DNA of 7,366 nucleotides from Alphaproteobacteria bacterium (GTDB taxonomy: Bacteria; Pseudomonadota; Alphaproteobacteria; UBA828): positions 1 through 7,366 of the forward strand of contig JABJCZ010000344.1 in NCBI GenBank assembly GCA_018668475.1, in the 5' to 3' direction. The notes below the pieces were generated by a model that saw nothing but the letters and a program-made list of their open reading frames with translations, was not told the DNA's origin and made no database searches. Within the stretch, counting starts at the first letter, position 1. The number at the start of each line of letters is the position of its first letter. Below, piece after piece: positions 5,923-7,366 of the stretch. The translations under genes and the position numbers were made by a program.

Positions 5923-6975
5923 ATGGCCAAGAAAAAAGCAGTTGTCGTCGGCGGGCTCGGCATGATCGGCCGCCACGTTATTTCCGCGCTTGAAGACGAC
6001 GGCGGGTGGGACATCGTCACTTTGTCCCGGCGCAAGCCGGACTTCAAGACCAAGGCGAAGGCGATCCAGATCGACCTTTCCGATAAAAAGGAAGCGCAGG
6101 CCAAACTCGGCAAACTTACCGATACGACCCATATTTTCTACTCGGCACTCGCCGGTGGCATTGCGGCTGAGAACGTTGAGGGCAACGTCAATCTCGTCAA
6201 ACATTCTGTCGGCGTCATTGCGCCGATTGCGCCAAAACTCCAGCGTGTGGTGCTGGCCCAAGGCGGTAAGTATTATGGTGTCCACCTTGGCCAACATAAA
6301 ACGCCGTCGGTCGAGACGGATCCACGGCACCTGCCGCCGAATTTCTATTACGACCAGCAAGACGCGCTGGTACGCCTGCAGCGCGGCAAAAAGTGGAGCT
6401 ACTCCCTGGTCCGCCCGGAAGTTGTCGTTGGTTTTGCTCAGGGTATTCCCCTCAACGGCGCTGCGATTGTCGCCGTCTACGCAACACTGTGCCGCGAAAT
6501 GGGCGTGCCGTTGCACTTCCCCGGGCCGGAATCATCGTTCAATGCGTTCAATAAATACTCCAATGCCGACCTGCTGGGCCGCTCCATGTTGTGGATGGCT
6601 ACGGAACCGAAATGCGCCAACGAGGCATTTAATGTCACCAATGACTCCATCCTTCGGTGGTGCAACATATGGCACAAGATTGCGGACTACTTCGGTTGTC
6701 AGAAAGGCGTGGTCATGCCGATGTCCCTGACCAATTTCATGGCCGATAAAGAACCCGTCTGGCAAAAAATCATGCGCAAACACAAGCTCACGGCGGACCT
6801 GTTTTCCGGCACGTCTTGGGAATTTGCTGACTGGAATTTCAATCGCACCTGGGACACGGTGCTGGAAGATGTGAAGCGGATTCAGTTTGGGTTCCACGAG
6901 GTGAAGGATTCCTGGGAGGACTTTAATGACGCCTTCGACAAGATGCGGAAAAACAAGGGCATCCCTGCACGTTAA
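5923..6975 (+). CDS. PRISE-type NADPH-dependent enone reductase (progesterone 5-beta-reductase/iridoid-synthase-like SDR)
   Basis: A 350-residue atypical short-chain dehydrogenase. It begins with the nucleotide-binding motif VVGGLGMIGRHV (Gly10, Gly13, Gly16). Arg36 and Arg37 follow in SRRKP, which in this family hold the NADPH phosphate. The catalytic signatures are clear: Lys116 in LAQGGKYYG and Tyr143 in LPPNFYYDQQD, corresponding to the Lys and Tyr of plant progesterone 5-beta-reductase, followed by VRPEVVVGFAQG. Such enzymes reduce the double bond of activated enones or enals using NADPH; bacterial members are known but their physiological substrates are mostly not. The ATG at 5923 was chosen over an in-frame GTG at 5857 because AGGGAG lies about ten bases upstream and the Rossmann motif starts at once. 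It is followed after 55 bases by another dehydrogenase on the same strand, suggesting an operon. The natural substrate cannot be read from the sequence. Confidence 0.9.
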   Translation: MAKKKAVVVGGLGMIGRHVISALEDDGGWDIVTLSRRKPDFKTKAKAIQIDLSDKKEAQAKLGKLTDTTHIFYSALAGGIAAENVEGNVNLVKHSVGVIAPIAPKLQRVVLAQGGKYYGVHLGQHKTPSVETDPRHLPPNFYYDQQDALVRLQRGKKWSYSLVRPEVVVGFAQGIPLNGAAIVAVYATLCREMGVPLHFPGPESSFNAFNKYSNADLLGRSMLWMATEPKCANEAFNVTNDSILRWCNIWHKIADYFGCQKGVVMPMSLTNFMADKEPVWQKIMRKHKLTADLFSGTSWEFADWNFNRTWDTVLEDVKRIQFGFHEVKDSWEDFNDAFDKMRKNKGIPAR

Positions 6976-6989
6976 CGCGTGATGCAGGG
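6963..6989. repeat. Short inverted repeat across the PRISE stop codon
   Basis: CCCTGCA at 6963-6969 is complementary to TGCAGGG at 6983-6989, with the stop codon in the 13-base loop. The stem is only seven base pairs and has no T tract after it, so it is probably a minor intercistronic structure rather than a terminator. Confidence 0.25.
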
Positions 6990-7030
6990 CCACAGTATCG
7001 CTGACCATTGCAAACTGAGGAGATGATCCC

Positions 7031-7366
7031 GTGGCAACCGATTACGCACCAGGTATCGACCTCACTGGTCAGCTAGGCATTGTTACAGGCGCGGCCCAGG
7101 GTATCGGCCGCGCCTGTGCGCAGGCTCTAGCAGGCTATGGGGCGAGCATCGCGCTGGTGGACGTCAGCGCAGATGGGCTGGACGAAACCCGCGCATTGAT
7201 CGAGGCAGCCGGCGGCAAAGCAGAGTGCCTCCCTCTCGACATTACCGACGAAGACGCCGTGTCATCAGGCTTTGCGGGCGTGGCCGAGCGCCACGGCCAA
7301 TTGGACATGTTGGTCAATGCCGCCGGTGTCATCTGTGAAAACGTGCCGGCAGAAGAAGCCAAGATG
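7031..7366 (+). CDS. Classical short-chain dehydrogenase/reductase, 3' end outside window
   Basis: The first 112 codons of an SDR-family oxidoreductase, open to the right edge. The cofactor motif TGAAQGIG is at residues 19-26, Asp44 ends the second strand (SIALVDVS) and predicts NAD(H) rather than NADP(H), LDITDED is at about 69-75, and NAAG is at 96-99. About 140 residues, including the catalytic Ser-Tyr-Lys, should lie beyond the window. The start is GTG at 7031: GAGGAG at 7017-7022 is eight bases upstream, and the nearby ATG at 7023 is out of frame. It follows the PRISE gene by 55 bases on the same strand, so the two are probably co-transcribed and may act in sequence on an alcohol/ketone and an enone. 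The family normally oxidises secondary alcohols or reduces ketones; the substrate is unknown. Confidence 0.88.
   Translation, partial: MATDYAPGIDLTGQLGIVTGAAQGIGRACAQALAGYGASIALVDVSADGLDETRALIEAAGGKAECLPLDITDEDAVSSGFAGVAERHGQLDMLVNAAGVICENVPAEEAKM

Noticed and set aside
5887..6516. 209-codon minus-strand open frame opposite the PRISE gene
   Set aside because: The opposite strand encodes a complete, motif-rich reductase; this frame has no family features.

Overview
The window looks like a stretch of a bacterial chromosome of moderate to high GC, most likely proteobacterial. Genes are dense and several have clear Shine-Dalgarno sites. The families present (LivJ-type binding protein, AmiE-type amidase, dienelactone hydrolase, short-chain dehydrogenases) are common in metabolically versatile alpha- and betaproteobacteria. 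The exact lineage cannot be read from the sequence; an alphaproteobacterium is my weak preference.

Layout from left to right: (1) the N-terminal part of a LivJ/AmiC-type substrate-binding protein on the minus strand, running off the left edge; (2) a divergent aquaporin-family channel on the plus strand; (3) a minus-strand block, read right to left, of a dienelactone hydrolase fused to a SnoaL/NTF2-like domain, then a nitrilase-superfamily aliphatic amidase (AmiE-like), a small free-standing lipoyl/biotinyl-type carrier domain, and a Vps4/katanin-like AAA ATPase with an MIT-like N-terminus; (4) divergent from that block, a plus-strand pair of a PRISE-type (progesterone 5-beta-reductase/iridoid-synthase-like) enone reductase and the start of a classical short-chain dehydrogenase that runs off the right edge.

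The most interesting reading is that amidase, AAA ATPase, membrane channel and LivJ-type binding protein together recall the amide-utilisation (ami) locus of Pseudomonas aeruginosa, which has amidase AmiE, ATPase AmiB, LivJ-like amide sensor AmiC and amide channel AmiS. Here an aquaporin would replace AmiS, an MIT-domain AAA ATPase would replace AmiB, and an orphan lipoyl-like carrier lies between amidase and ATPase. The hydrolase and reductase/dehydrogenase genes next to it suggest a wider catabolic pathway for an unsaturated ester, lactone or amide. That link is inferred from neighbourhood only.

Non-coding signals include a perfect 16-bp hairpin between amidase and carrier genes, an 8+8 bp dyad downstream of a plausible promoter for the PRISE gene, and a 10-bp palindrome between the binding-protein and aquaporin genes. 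I saw no tRNA, rRNA, CRISPR array or insertion sequence, and no gene-free stretch longer than 300 bases.
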